64,000 nt of DNA from an uncultured Myxococcaceae bacterium. Lineage in GTDB: Bacteria > Myxococcota_A > Polyangia > Polyangiales > Ga0077539. A model generated the notes under the pieces. That model saw nothing but the letters and a program-made list of their open reading frames with translations. It made no database searches and was not told where the DNA came from. The DNA is taken from assembly GCA_945952225.1 (NCBI GenBank), contig CAMFHP010000004.1, positions 1 through 64,000 of the forward strand. Reading direction: 5' to 3'. Below, one piece after another: positions 52,477-62,010 of the stretch. The translations under genes and the position numbers were made by a program. Position 1 is the stretch's first letter, and every line of letters starts with the position of its first letter.

Positions 52477-53580
52477 TCACGGCGCGAGCGCGAGGTCGGC
52501 GGTCGTGCGCGGGTACACCTGGAGGTACTTCGCCACGCCGCCGTCGGGCAGCGGCGTGCTCGGCATGAACATTCCGAAGACGCCCGTGAGCGCGGTGAAG
52601 CGCAGCCGCTGCGAGGGCGTGTAGCCCACGAAGCGCGACGAGGGCATGAAGAACGGGCTCACGCTCACGAAGTCCGCGAGGCCCGCGTCGGTGCCGAGGT
52701 TGTAGAGTCCGCCCGTGGTGCTCGTGGTGGGCGTCGTCGCGTCGGCCACGGCGCCCACGTTCGAGAGCGTCACGAGCACGGGCCCGTAGGTGCGCTCGTA
52801 GGCCATCACCGAGCCGAGCTCGCGCAGCGTCGCGGGCACCGGCGCCACGCTCCCATCACCCGTGCGCCGCATGCATCCGCGGAGCGTGCACGAGTCGGCG
52901 ACCTGGAGCAGCAGCTCGTTCTGTCCGCCAAGGTTGTAGCGCCACGCCGAGGCCACGAGGTCGACGCGATCGCCCACGCGAATGTCGACGAAGCGCGACG
53001 ACGACGAGGCCGAGATGAACACCTTGATCGCGTGGTGCGCGGCGTCGTTGAGGGTCACGGCCCCCGAGGGCTCCTGCACGAAGATCTGGCAGGCCGCTCC
53101 CACGGTGCATCCGCCGCGCGAGATGGCGGTCACCACCACACCCGAGACCCAGCGCAGCGACGGCGTGGCGGGGTTCGCGGTCCACAGGTCGGCGATCGTC
53201 GCGGGCATCGCGCCGTCGGGACGCGCATCGCACGAGGGCCACGCGGTGCCGCAGCCCGCATCGGACGACGCGTCGGTCATCGCAGGCGCATCGGTCATCG
53301 CAGGCGCGTCGCTCATCGCGGGCGTGTCGGTCACCACAGACACGTCGGTCCCGTCGTCGGCCGTTGCGTCGGGCGTGGTGGGCGCGCTGCCGTCATCCCC
53401 CGCGTCGATCTGTGCGGCGTCGTCGCCGAGGTCGTCGGAGGCGGTCACGTCGGCGGACGTGTCGGGCGTGGTCGACGCGTCGCCGCCACCGCCGCCGAGG
53501 GTCGAGCCGCTGCCGTTGGCGCAGGCCGCGAGGGCGATCACGAGGAGCGTCGGGAGAACAGTCGCGTGGCGGGGGCTCAT
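52477..53580 (-). CDS. Lipoprotein with low-complexity linker
   Basis: A 367-residue protein with a lipobox (LLVIALAACANGSG). A Ser/Thr/Asp linker has the repeated unit TDAPAM (coded by 18-bp repeats near 53280-53330). The mature domain is beta-rich with four Cys (GCTVGAACQIFVQEPSGAVT, VGDRVDLVASAWRYNLGGQN, DSCTLRGCMRR), reminiscent of an OB-type or carbohydrate-binding fold. No enzyme motif. Confidence 0.7.
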   Translation of the reverse strand: MSPRHATVLPTLLVIALAACANGSGSTLGGGGGDASTTPDTSADVTASDDLGDDAAQIDAGDDGSAPTTPDATADDGTDVSVVTDTPAMSDAPAMTDAPAMTDASSDAGCGTAWPSCDARPDGAMPATIADLWTANPATPSLRWVSGVVVTAISRGGCTVGAACQIFVQEPSGAVTLNDAAHHAIKVFISASSSSRFVDIRVGDRVDLVASAWRYNLGGQNELLLQVADSCTLRGCMRRTGDGSVAPVPATLRELGSVMAYERTYGPVLVTLSNVGAVADATTPTTSTTGGLYNLGTDAGLADFVSVSPFFMPSSRFVGYTPSQRLRFTALTGVFGMFMPSTPLPDGGVAKYLQVYPRTTADLALAP

Positions 53581-53680
53581 CGCGCGCGACCCTACCGCCG
53601 CACCCGCACCGGGCGCAAAAGCGCGGCCTTGTACGGCGTGCGCGCAGGCCCATCGTTGGGCGCGCGACGGAGGTGCGACG

Positions 53681-54331
53681 GTGAGACTTCTGGTGCTCGG
53701 TGCGAGCGGCGGCGTCGGACGACACGTGACCGCGCAGGCCGTGGAGGCAGGCCACGCGGTGACCGCCCTGGTGCGCGCAGAGACGCCCTGGAAGGCCCCC
53801 GAAGGCGTGCGCGTGCTGCGAGGTGACGTGCTCGACGCGCGGGCCCTCGACGGGGCGCTGGAGGGCGCCGACGCGGTGCTCTCGTCCCTCGGCATGAAGC
53901 GCGTGAACCCGGCGAACCCGTGGTCGCCCCTCGCCTCGCCCGCGGACTTCAACTCGCGCTCGGCGGAGGCCGTGGTGGCCGCAATGAAGCGCGCGGGCGT
54001 CAAGCGTGTGGTGGCCGTGAGCGCCGCGGGCGTGGGCGACAGCGCGGGGGCGATGAACCTGCTCATGCGCGTGCTCGTGGCGCGTTCGAACATCGGCGTG
54101 GCCTACCGCGACCTCGCCGTGATGGAGCGCGTCTACGCCGAGAGCGGCCTCGACTGGCTCACCCCGCGCCCCACGCGCCTCACCGACGGACCCCGCACGA
54201 ACCGGGTGAAGACCGTGACGGCCTTCGGGTCCTTCGATGCCATCGCGCGCGCCGATGTGGCCGCGTGGATGCTCGCCCGCCTCGACGCCCCCCGCTGGAC
54301 CGACCGCAGCCCTCAGATCACCGGCGCGTGA
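53681..54331 (+). CDS. NAD(P)-binding Rossmann protein (atypical SDR, SDR_a5-like)
   Basis: A 216-residue protein with a GTG start and GGAGG upstream. The NAD(P) motif is VLGASGGVGRHV, followed by VLRGDVLDARALDGALEGAD and KRVVAVSAAGVGDSAG, typical of atypical short-chain dehydrogenase (NmrA/HIM1-like) proteins. No YxxxK catalytic pair is seen. The stop overlaps the convergent menE-like gene by 14 bases. Confidence 0.82.
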   Translation: MRLLVLGASGGVGRHVTAQAVEAGHAVTALVRAETPWKAPEGVRVLRGDVLDARALDGALEGADAVLSSLGMKRVNPANPWSPLASPADFNSRSAEAVVAAMKRAGVKRVVAVSAAGVGDSAGAMNLLMRVLVARSNIGVAYRDLAVMERVYAESGLDWLTPRPTRLTDGPRTNRVKTVTAFGSFDAIARADVAAWMLARLDAPRWTDRSPQITGA

Positions 54332-55775
54332 CCGACGTTGCGCGCCAGGGCGCCAACCGCGGCGTGAAGCGCGCCACGGCGCCCGCGCGGTCGATCTTGC
54401 CAGTGGGCCCCGTGGGCAGCGCGTCGACCACACACACCCGCCGCGGACGCTTGTGCGGCGCGAGCGCCGTCGCCACCTCGGCGCCCAGCGCATCGAGCCA
54501 GTGCCCGTCGTCGAGCTCGGGGGAGATCGTACGGTCCCGAACGATCGCCGCGCACACCACCTGTCCCCAGGTCTCGTCGGGCGCGCCGAAGACCAGCGCC
54601 GCCGACACGCCCTTCATCGCCGAGAGCCGGTGTTCGAGCTCGATGGGGTAGACATTCTCACCGCCGGTCACGACGAGGTCCGTGCGGCGCGTGTGCACCG
54701 TGAGCGATTGTTCGGCACCGAACGATCCGAGGTCGCCGGTGTCGAGCCAGCCCGCGAGCGGAGGCTGTCCCCAGTAGCCTGTCATCACCGACGGACCGCG
54801 CACCCAGATGCGCCCGACGTCTCCGTGGGGAAGGAGCGCGCCGTGCTCGTCGCGGATCGTGACCTCCACACCGGCCAACGGGTGCCCGCTGTCGGGCCGC
54901 ACCACGAGGGCCGCTCCCTCGGGCAACGGACGCTGCGTGGTCACCTGCGAGCACGCCTCCGTGAGCCCGTAGGTGGTCAGCGCGCGCACGCCCCGTTCGA
55001 CGCAGCGCGCGAGGAGCGACGGAGGGGTTCCCGCGCCGCCCACGAGCACGGCGCGCAGCGTGGCGAGCGCGTTGGTGGCGTCGGCGTCGAGGAGCGCCTT
55101 GAGCATCGTGGGCACCACCGAGAGCAGCGTCGCGCGGGTCTCGGTGATCGCGCGCAGCACGTCGTCGGCGTCGAAGCGCGGACGCAGCACCACCGTGCGC
55201 CGGGCCATCACGCAGCGCGTGAGCACCGAGAAGCCGCCGATGTGACACACGGGAAGACACAGCAGCCAGCGGTCGTCGTCGCGCCATCCGAGGTTCTGCG
55301 CGCTCGCGTCGGCGCTTGCCATGAAGGCCGCGCGCGAGAGCACCGCGCCCTTGGGCCGTCCCGTGGTGCCCGAGGTGTAGAGCATCGCGAGCGGTGACGC
55401 GGGGTCGTGGGCGCGGGGGAGATCAATCGCGTCGCGCGGGGTCCACGCGTCGAGGCCGTCGAGGGTGAAGGCCACGGCGGCGTCGTCGACGATGCGCTGC
55501 GCCTCGTCGGGCGTGAGCCGCGGGTGAACGAGCACCGTCGTCGCGCCGAGCTCCACGAGCGCGAGGAGGGTCACCACCGTGTCGACGCGGTTCTGCGCGC
55601 GCACGGCCACGCGCACGCCGGGGCCCGCGCCGCGCCGCGAGAGGGCGTCACACGCGCCGGCCACATGGGCCGCGAGGTCGCGCCAGGTGAGCGTGCGTCC
55701 GTCGCAGAGGAGGGCCGCTCCGTCGGGCAGATCGCGGGCCGCGGAGAACACCGAGAGTCGGTCGTCGAAGGTCAT
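54318..55775 (-). CDS. menE-like: AMP-forming acyl-CoA ligase, MenE-like
   Basis: A 485-residue ANL-family enzyme. Core motifs are [19 protein letters not shown] (P-loop), [49 protein letters not shown] and the C-terminal lysine in [12 protein letters not shown]. It overlaps the menC-like gene stop by 4 bases (ATGA), which suggests o-succinylbenzoyl-CoA synthesis in menaquinone formation. Specificity rests on that neighbour. Confidence 0.78.
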   Translation of the reverse strand: MTFDDRLSVFSAARDLPDGAALLCDGRTLTWRDLAAHVAGACDALSRRGAGPGVRVAVRAQNRVDTVVTLLALVELGATTVLVHPRLTPDEAQRIVDDAAVAFTLDGLDAWTPRDAIDLPRAHDPASPLAMLYTSGTTGRPKGAVLSRAAFMASADASAQNLGWRDDDRWLLCLPVCHIGGFSVLTRCVMARRTVVLRPRFDADDVLRAITETRATLLSVVPTMLKALLDADATNALATLRAVLVGGAGTPPSLLARCVERGVRALTTYGLTEACSQVTTQRPLPEGAALVVRPDSGHPLAGVEVTIRDEHGALLPHGDVGRIWVRGPSVMTGYWGQPPLAGWLDTGDLGSFGAEQSLTVHTRRTDLVVTGGENVYPIELEHRLSAMKGVSAALVFGAPDETWGQVVCAAIVRDRTISPELDDGHWLDALGAEVATALAPHKRPRRVCVVDALPTGPTGKIDRAGAVARFTPRLAPWRATSVTRR

Positions 55776-56866
55776 GGCGTGGGCGGCGGCAGCGGGGCGA
55801 GTCCGAGGCCCGCGCGGGCCGCAGGGCGGAGGTAGCGCGCGCCGTCGCGTTGGGGAAGGTCCACCGCGGGCCACAGCGCGAGCCCCGCGTGCGCGTCGAG
55901 GCCGCAGGGCGCGGGCACGGGCAGCGCGAGGGCGAGCTCCATCGCCGCCGCGAGCGCCACGGGGCCGTCGAAGAGGTGCGTCACCACGAGGCCCATGCGC
56001 GCGCGAAACATCCGTTGTGCGAGTCGCAGCGCGCCGAGGAGGCCGTGCATCGCGGGCTTCACCACGGCCACACGACAGCCCGCGCGGGCGCCTTCGCGCA
56101 CGAGCCACGCGACGTCTTCGGCGTGGGCGAGCGACTCGTCGGCGGCCCACACGGCGCGGCGTGCCACGTCCCACGGCGCGGTGCGTTCCGCGAGGCGCTG
56201 AAGGCTCCCCGGCGCCACGGGCTGCTCCACGAAGATCGAGCCCACGGCGGCGAGGGCCTCCATGCGGTCGGGCGCCTCGTCGGGGCTCCATCCGCCGTTC
56301 ACGTCGGTGCGGAGCTCGCCGTGAAAGCGTCGCGCGCGCAGCACGTCGAGCTCGCGCGCGAAGACCCCGTCGGCGCCCGAGAGCTTCACCTTCACGACGC
56401 GGATTCCGCGGGCCACGGCGTCGCGCATCGCATCGTCGAGGGAGGCATCGAGGGCCGCGCCCGCGTAGGCGCTCACCTCCACGCGGGTCGTTCGCTCGTC
56501 GGAGAGCAGCGCGTGAAGGGGAACGCCTCTCCGCTGCGCCGCGAGGTCGCACACGGCGGTCTCGACGGCGAAGCGCGACGACGCGGGGAGCTCGCTCACG
56601 AAGGGCGCATCGAGGGCCTTGAGCGGGTCGTCGAGGAGCGCCTCCGTGAGCTTCGGGCGCACGTCGTCGAGGGCCGCGCGCACGTCGTCGAAGCCTTCGA
56701 GGGAGTAGTGCGGCAGCGGCGAGGCCTCGCCCTGTCCCACACGTCCGTCGCGGTCGGTGAGCGAGAGTAGACACCCGCGGCGCGCGCTCACCGGCGTGCG
56801 GGCCGCGCCCACGGGACGCGCGGAAGCGCCTTCGTACACGGTGATTCGCGCGTCGAGGCGGGTCAC
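55772..56866 (-). CDS. menC-like: Enolase-superfamily enzyme, o-succinylbenzoate synthase-like
   Basis: A 364-residue muconate-lactonizing/enolase superfamily protein. The catalytic residues are visible: KVK (GIRVVKVKLSGADG), metal ligands in RTDVNGGWSPDEA, VEQPVAPGS and WAADESLA, then the second lysine in VAVVKPAMHGLLG. With menE it forms a two-gene unit for menaquinone. A dipeptide epimerase or related activity cannot be excluded by sequence alone. The GTG lies 2 bases after the upstream lipoprotein stop. Confidence 0.78.
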   Translation of the reverse strand: MTRLDARITVYEGASARPVGAARTPVSARRGCLLSLTDRDGRVGQGEASPLPHYSLEGFDDVRAALDDVRPKLTEALLDDPLKALDAPFVSELPASSRFAVETAVCDLAAQRRGVPLHALLSDERTTRVEVSAYAGAALDASLDDAMRDAVARGIRVVKVKLSGADGVFARELDVLRARRFHGELRTDVNGGWSPDEAPDRMEALAAVGSIFVEQPVAPGSLQRLAERTAPWDVARRAVWAADESLAHAEDVAWLVREGARAGCRVAVVKPAMHGLLGALRLAQRMFRARMGLVVTHLFDGPVALAAAMELALALPVPAPCGLDAHAGLALWPAVDLPQRDGARYLRPAARAGLGLAPLPPPTP

Positions 56867-56868
56867 GG

Positions 56869-58047
56869 TCAGAACTGCCCCGAGCCGCCGAGCGAGCTGC
56901 GGAGCGCGCCCGTGGCGTTGTAGGTCACGCCGTCGAAGTTGAAGCGCTCGGCGCCGTCGCCGCGCACGAGCACCACCGCGCGCTGCGTGGGCGAGCGGTC
57001 GTCGAGCTCGCCGCCCACCGCGAGGATCGTCGCAGACGTTCCGCCGACGCCGTGGAGCGTGGCAGGCGTGCGCGCAGGAGGCACGTAGCTGCTGAAGTAG
57101 CCCGGCGCGAAGCGCTGCTGCAGGTGCATCGTGAAGCCGTTGGTGCCCACCACGAAGACGTTGGTGCTGTCGGGCGCGAAGACGCCGTTGAGGCCGGGCA
57201 TCCCCGCGGGCATGTCGGTCGCGACGGCCATCGACGAGAGCTCGGAGCCGCGCGTGGTGAGCACGAGGCCCGAGGCCGTTCCGCCGACGGCGATGCAGCC
57301 GCCGCCGTAGCACGAGGCCGTGAAGAGGCGGTTGTCGCTGGTGCTGTAGGGCACCGGGAGCGACTCCCACGACGTACCGTTGCCGCGCAGCACGGCGCCG
57401 CGCTCGCCCACGATCACGTACTCGTTGTTGAGCCGCGAGATCTTGTAGAGGTTCAGCGAGCGCGCGAACTCGGGGAGCGTGTCGACGCGCGTGAAGGCCG
57501 CGCCGTCCCAGTGGATCAGCACGCCCTTCGGGCCCGTGGGCGTGGGCGAGCCGCCGACGAACCACACGTCGTTCTCGGCCTGCGCCCAGAGGCCCCAGAT
57601 CGTCGGCGCACCTTCGGGGAAGGTGATTCCGAGCGGGAGCACCTCGCAGGTGTTGTTGCGGTATCGCAACACCGTGCCGTTGTCGCCCGCGGCCCAGACC
57701 TCGCGGCGCACACTGCGATCGTCGGTGAGCCCATGGGTCCACCAGAGCACGGCGTCGGTGCGGCAGCGGGTGGTGAAGCGTCCGGGGCCGTACTCCACGA
57801 GGCGTCCGGGGCGGTACATCGTGCCCGCGAGGCGCGCGGGATCGACGCCCACGAAGCCTCCCGCGAGCCACGCTTCGCTGTTCGACACGCCCCACACCGA
57901 GAGCAGCGAGCCGCCGGGCGCGCCGTTCACCGCGAGGCGGTAGAGGTCGGTGCCGTCTTCGGGCGCGGGGCCGGGACAGCCCGACGAGACGAACGACGAG
58001 AGGGCCACGAAGGCCATGGAAGCAAGCGTGCGGAGCGTGCGGTTCAT
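56869..58047 (-). CDS. Lipoprotein with beta-propeller-like repeats
   Basis: A 392-residue protein. Signal with lipobox (FVALSSFVSSGCPGP). The body repeats the pattern 'VWG ... AW/VG/VGG', for example LLSVWGVSNSEAWLAGGFVG, EVWAAGDNGTVLRYRN, IWGLWAQAENDVWFVGG, GVFAPDSTNVFVVGTNG and LHGVGGTSATILAVGGE, like beta-propeller blades. Common in myxobacterial surface proteins. No catalytic site. Confidence 0.72.
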   Translation of the reverse strand: MNRTLRTLASMAFVALSSFVSSGCPGPAPEDGTDLYRLAVNGAPGGSLLSVWGVSNSEAWLAGGFVGVDPARLAGTMYRPGRLVEYGPGRFTTRCRTDAVLWWTHGLTDDRSVRREVWAAGDNGTVLRYRNNTCEVLPLGITFPEGAPTIWGLWAQAENDVWFVGGSPTPTGPKGVLIHWDGAAFTRVDTLPEFARSLNLYKISRLNNEYVIVGERGAVLRGNGTSWESLPVPYSTSDNRLFTASCYGGGCIAVGGTASGLVLTTRGSELSSMAVATDMPAGMPGLNGVFAPDSTNVFVVGTNGFTMHLQQRFAPGYFSSYVPPARTPATLHGVGGTSATILAVGGELDDRSPTQRAVVLVRGDGAERFNFDGVTYNATGALRSSLGGSGQF

Positions 58048-58085
58048 GGGATCACTCGGACTGCGATGGGTGTGCCACGGGCCCG

Positions 58086-59258
58086 TCACCACGGGCGCTG
58101 CGGGCCGTTCGGCGGGCGCTGGAGCATCGCGCCGGGCACGGGCTGCGGCGCGTTGGGAATCTGCGCGCGCAGGGCGCGGATCTGGTCTCGAAGGGGACCG
58201 ATGAAGTCGAAGCTCACGGTGCGGAGCGCGCCGCGCATCGCACGGCCCGCGTGCCACTTCGAGAGCGCGAGGCGGGCGATGGTGCGTACGAGCTGCTCGC
58301 GGGCCTCGCCGTACGGTCCGCGCGCGGCGCGAAAGATCCCGAAGGCCGAGGTGGTGAGTTCGAACTCCTCGCGGGTGATCGTGCCGAACACGAGCTCGTC
58401 TTCGAGGTGCTGACGGATGATCCGTCCGCGGCGCTGCACGAGCACCACGACCATCACGAGAAACGCCACCACCGCGAGGAACCACAGCGGCAGCAGGATC
58501 GCCACGAGGGGCACACCCAGCGAGGCCGAGAGCGTGGCCGAGCCGTTCCACACGAAGTGGAGGAACACCGCGGCCGCGTAGCCGAGGAGCGGCGCGCCCC
58601 AACGGATCACCGTGCGCGTGCTCTCGCGCGAGATGCCGAACCCGATGCCCGTCATCGACGTGAACAGCGGATGCGCCCACGGGGTGATCAGCCCGCGCAG
58701 AATGAACAGCGTGGTGAGCGCCTCGTCGCCCTGCCGCGCGGCGCGCGCGTAGTACACGACGTTCTCGACGGCGGCGAAGCCCAGCGCCACGAAGGTCGCG
58801 TAGATGATCCCGTCGACCACGCCGTCGAACTCGCGGCGCCAGAAATAGAACATCCCCGCGAGGGCGAGTCCCTTCATGAACTCCTCGACGAGGGGCGCGG
58901 AGATCACCGCCGAGACGCCCTCGCCCGCGACGCTCGCGACGAGCGTGTTGATCACCCCCGACACCCCGCACGCCGCGAGCGCGCCCCACACGAAGACCAT
59001 CGTGAGGGCCCACGCGGGCTCGGGGTCGTAGCGATCGAGCAGCCGCGGCACGGTCATGTAGACGACCACCGCGGGGAACGCGAGCGAGGCCGCTTCGAGC
59101 ATCGCCGCGTAGCGCGAGAGTGGATCGTTCGAGAGCAGCGGCGGCACGAGGAACACCGCCATGAAGAGCGACGCCCCGAGGAGGATGCCGAGCACGTAGA
59201 GCACCAGCCCCAGCGAGCGACGCGAGCGCTCGGGGTCGTTCACCACAGGGAGCACCAT
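58086..59258 (-). CDS. PrsW-family intramembrane metalloprotease
   Basis: A 390-residue polytopic protein. The PrsW motifs are VEEFMKGLALAGMFYF (EExxK), FAAVENVVYYA, HPLFTSMTGIGFG and FLHFVWNGSATL. Eight or so membrane helices are readable. PrsW in Bacillus cleaves the anti-sigma factor RsiW; the target here is not known. Separated by 38 bases from the lipoprotein gene downstream. Confidence 0.87.
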   Translation of the reverse strand: MVLPVVNDPERSRRSLGLVLYVLGILLGASLFMAVFLVPPLLSNDPLSRYAAMLEAASLAFPAVVVYMTVPRLLDRYDPEPAWALTMVFVWGALAACGVSGVINTLVASVAGEGVSAVISAPLVEEFMKGLALAGMFYFWRREFDGVVDGIIYATFVALGFAAVENVVYYARAARQGDEALTTLFILRGLITPWAHPLFTSMTGIGFGISRESTRTVIRWGAPLLGYAAAVFLHFVWNGSATLSASLGVPLVAILLPLWFLAVVAFLVMVVVLVQRRGRIIRQHLEDELVFGTITREEFELTTSAFGIFRAARGPYGEAREQLVRTIARLALSKWHAGRAMRGALRTVSFDFIGPLRDQIRALRAQIPNAPQPVPGAMLQRPPNGPQRPW

Positions 59259-59382
59259 CGCGCGCGACGATACAGCGAGGCACGGCCGCGCGGTGTGATC
59301 CGATGCGGCCTGCGATGGGTTGGGGATGTTGCGGGGAGCGCGGAGAGAGACGGCGCGCGACGGGTGCCGCGCGCGGAGACGT

Positions 59383-60051
59383 TCAGCGGTAGACGACGCC
59401 GGGGGCGCCCACCACCGGCGCGGCCATGGGCATGGCGCCGTTGAAGGGCTGGGCGAACATCTGCACGCCGATGGGGCCGGCGCCCGTGAACGAGCGCACG
59501 CGGAGCTGCGCCGACTGCGGGGGCACGCCCGGGGGAATGCACAGCGGGCGGTTCAGACCGATGACCGGGTAGTTGTCGGGGGCGCGGTCGGCGTCGACCT
59601 GACGGCCCGTGGGGTCGTAGAGGAAGAGGTCGAGGTCGCGCACGCCGGTGCCGCCCACCGCGATGATGCGGTAGCAGTAGCCCGCCTGCACGGTGCCGGG
59701 GACCATCACACCTTCGAGGCCCTGACGGATGTTCGCGCGGATGAGATCCGACGCGACGCCGAAGCCCGCCGCGAACTGGCGCGCGCGGAGCGCCATGTGG
59801 TTCGCCACCTCGTCGTAGACGCCGCCCGGCACCCACGCCGAGGTCACCATCACGGGCTGCGCCGCGTAGGCCGTGGGCTGCGCCACGGGCTGGGCCGGCG
59901 GCGGGGGCGGCGCGGTCTGCGTGGTGCTCACGGTGCCCACGGGGGTGTTCGCGCTGGCCGACGTCGTGCCGCCGCATCCACCGAGCATCGCCGCGCTCAG
60001 GGGGAGCGCCGCACAGGTCGTCAGGGCGAGAATCACATGCCTGGTCATCAT
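59383..60051 (-). CDS. Lipoprotein, possibly with a PPC-like domain
   Basis: A 222-residue protein; start MMTRHVILALTTCAA with GAGGAG upstream and the lipobox AAMLGGCGG. After a Thr/Pro linker (APPPPPAQPVAQPTAYAAQP) comes a beta-rich domain (GYCYRIIAVGGTGVRDLDLF, LYDPTGRQVDADRAPDN) like the pre-peptidase C-terminal (PPC) fold. No enzyme. Confidence 0.68.
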   Translation of the reverse strand: MMTRHVILALTTCAALPLSAAMLGGCGGTTSASANTPVGTVSTTQTAPPPPPAQPVAQPTAYAAQPVMVTSAWVPGGVYDEVANHMALRARQFAAGFGVASDLIRANIRQGLEGVMVPGTVQAGYCYRIIAVGGTGVRDLDLFLYDPTGRQVDADRAPDNYPVIGLNRPLCIPPGVPPQSAQLRVRSFTGAGPIGVQMFAQPFNGAMPMAAPVVGAPGVVYR

Positions 60052-60279
60052 CGACGGATCTCCTCGGTCACAGGTCGTTGCGGGCACCGTATCGGTGGCG
60101 CCCGTTCGTCGCGTCGCCACTGCCCGTGGGGCGTCGGCGCGCACCCACCGGAGCGCTCCACGCGCCGCGGTCGGTGCTCTACCAACGCCTCTGCCACGGT
60201 GCTGCCTTACAGGTGCCCCCCGTGGCGCGTGTTCAATACCCCCCACCCCGGGCGTTGCCAACAGAGAACTGCCGCGGAT

Positions 60280-60633
60280 TCACCGCAGACCGACCATCGC
60301 GCGACGCACCTCGTCCGCCACGCGCACGGCGTCGTTGGCGAGGGCGGCGACGAGGGCGTCGAGCTCGTCCCACGGGGCGTCGGGGCAGCGCTTCTCGACG
60401 GCGGCACAGCGCGCGGCGAATCCCTCGGCGCCCACGTTGGCCGACGCGCCCTTCATGCTGTGGGCGACGCGGCCCGTGCGCTTGCGGTCGCGCGCGATCG
60501 CGGCCTCGGCGATGTCCGTGGCGTTCTTCTTGAGGTCGTCGATGTACGTCTCGAGGATCTCGCGGATCGCCTCGACGTCGTCTTCGAAGAGGGAGCGCAG
60601 CGTGTCGAGGGTGAAGGGCGCGTCGGTGCTCAT
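60280..60633 (-). CDS. Histidine phosphotransfer (HPt) protein
   Basis: A 117-residue stand-alone HPt domain. The phosphorylatable histidine lies in RVAHSMKGASANVGA, flanked by TLRSLFEDDVEAIREILETY and FAARCAAVEKRC, a four-helix bundle pattern. It would pass phosphoryl groups between a hybrid kinase and a regulator; neither is encoded nearby. Confidence 0.87.
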   Translation of the reverse strand: MSTDAPFTLDTLRSLFEDDVEAIREILETYIDDLKKNATDIAEAAIARDRKRTGRVAHSMKGASANVGAEGFAARCAAVEKRCPDAPWDELDALVAALANDAVRVADEVRRAMVGLR

Positions 60634-60918
60634 CGTGGTGGCGCTTCCATCCGTCCTTGGGGGAGTCGCAGCGATGGGGCGTCGCTCGATCGTCGCGGCC
60701 CCATCGGTCGACGAATGCGCCGTGGAGTTTCGGGCCTCTCGCCGCGCCCGTCACCCCCCAATCCGCGCCGCGACGCCGCACGACCGCGGTGCGTGCGCTC
60801 CGCCGTGGATCGATCCCGCGACACCCACTGAGCATCTTGTCAGTGCGTGGGAAACTGGCGTAGACAGGCGCTGCTGCCTCGCACCCCACCGACCGCGCGG
60901 CGCGCACGAAGACCCTCC

Positions 60919-61890
60919 ATGGTTCGCACACGAACGATCTCCTACGCCGTTGCGGCGTGGGTCGCGTCGGCGGGCGTCGCCTGCACCGCGCCCCACACGA
61001 CCGCGGCCTCGCACGAACCCGCCGCGTCACCGCGCGCGGCGCTCGCGGTGCCCGCCGATCCGGTGCCCTTCGAAGGGACGTTTCCCACAGCCGAAGGGCG
61101 TCACCGCGCGACGCTCACGGTGGCGGGACTCGCCCGCGAGGTCGACCTCGTGGTGCCCGCCCAACGCGCCGCGGGCGCGCCGCTGTTGGTGTTGCTCCAC
61201 GGCACGCGCGGCGACGGCGCGGGCATCATCGACGAGTGCGGCGCGCTCGGCCTCGCGCACACCGAGGGCGTGGTGATCGCGGCGCCCGTCGCGCGCGAGA
61301 TGCCCAGCGCCGACTGGGATCACCCCGAGCAGTCGAACGAGCGCTGGTGGCAGACCGAGGGCGACCACGATCCCGCGCGCGACGCCGACCTTCTCCTCGT
61401 GCGGGCCACCATCGCCGCCGCGCGGCGCGACTACGCCATCGATCCCTCGCGGGTGTACGTGATGGGCCATTCGAACGGGGCGTTCTTCGCGCTCGTGGTG
61501 ATGAACACCCTCGGCGATCGGCTCGCGGGCGTGGCGTTCAACTCCGGCGGGCTCGTGCGCTGCGCCCACACGGGCTCGTGCGAGTTTCGCGCGGGGCGCG
61601 TGGCCGACTGCGCGCAGTTCCCCTCGATGGCGGGCTGGTGCGACTGCGGGGGCCCCGCGCTCCCGATGGACGTCACCTGGCGCGGACGGCGCTTCCCGGT
61701 GGTGATCTCGCACGGCACCGACGACCCCGACGTGTCGGTGCAGTACGCCTGCGCGCTCGACGCATCGCTGCGGAGCGCGGGCTTTCCCGTGACGCTCCAG
61801 CTCCGGCCCGGCGACGGACACTTCTGCGACAGCGACTTCGTCGAGCGCTCGTGGCGCGCGCTCCACGGCCGCCGCCACGCCTCGCTCTGA
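60919..61890 (+). CDS. Secreted esterase (LpqC / PHB-depolymerase-like alpha/beta hydrolase)
   Basis: A 323-residue protein with a signal and lipobox-like site (VASAGVACTAP). The hydrolase core has the oxyanion region LLVLLHGTRGDG, the nucleophile GHSNGAFFALVVM, an acid in HGTDDPDVSV and a histidine in RPGDGHFCD, the triad order of PHB depolymerase/feruloyl esterase relatives. Paired Cys (CAHTGSCEF, WCDCGG) fit an extracytoplasmic enzyme. Confidence 0.82.
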   Translation: MVRTRTISYAVAAWVASAGVACTAPHTTAASHEPAASPRAALAVPADPVPFEGTFPTAEGRHRATLTVAGLAREVDLVVPAQRAAGAPLLVLLHGTRGDGAGIIDECGALGLAHTEGVVIAAPVAREMPSADWDHPEQSNERWWQTEGDHDPARDADLLLVRATIAAARRDYAIDPSRVYVMGHSNGAFFALVVMNTLGDRLAGVAFNSGGLVRCAHTGSCEFRAGRVADCAQFPSMAGWCDCGGPALPMDVTWRGRRFPVVISHGTDDPDVSVQYACALDASLRSAGFPVTLQLRPGDGHFCDSDFVERSWRALHGRRHASL

Positions 61891-62010
61891 CCGTCTGCCC
61901 GAGCCGACACCGCCGCGCGCCCCGCTGTCTGCCCGGGCGGACACCCTTCGCGCAGAACCTCTATTTTCAAGACACTTCACGTCGGCATCGCGCTCGCTCT
62001 CAGCGAGGGC

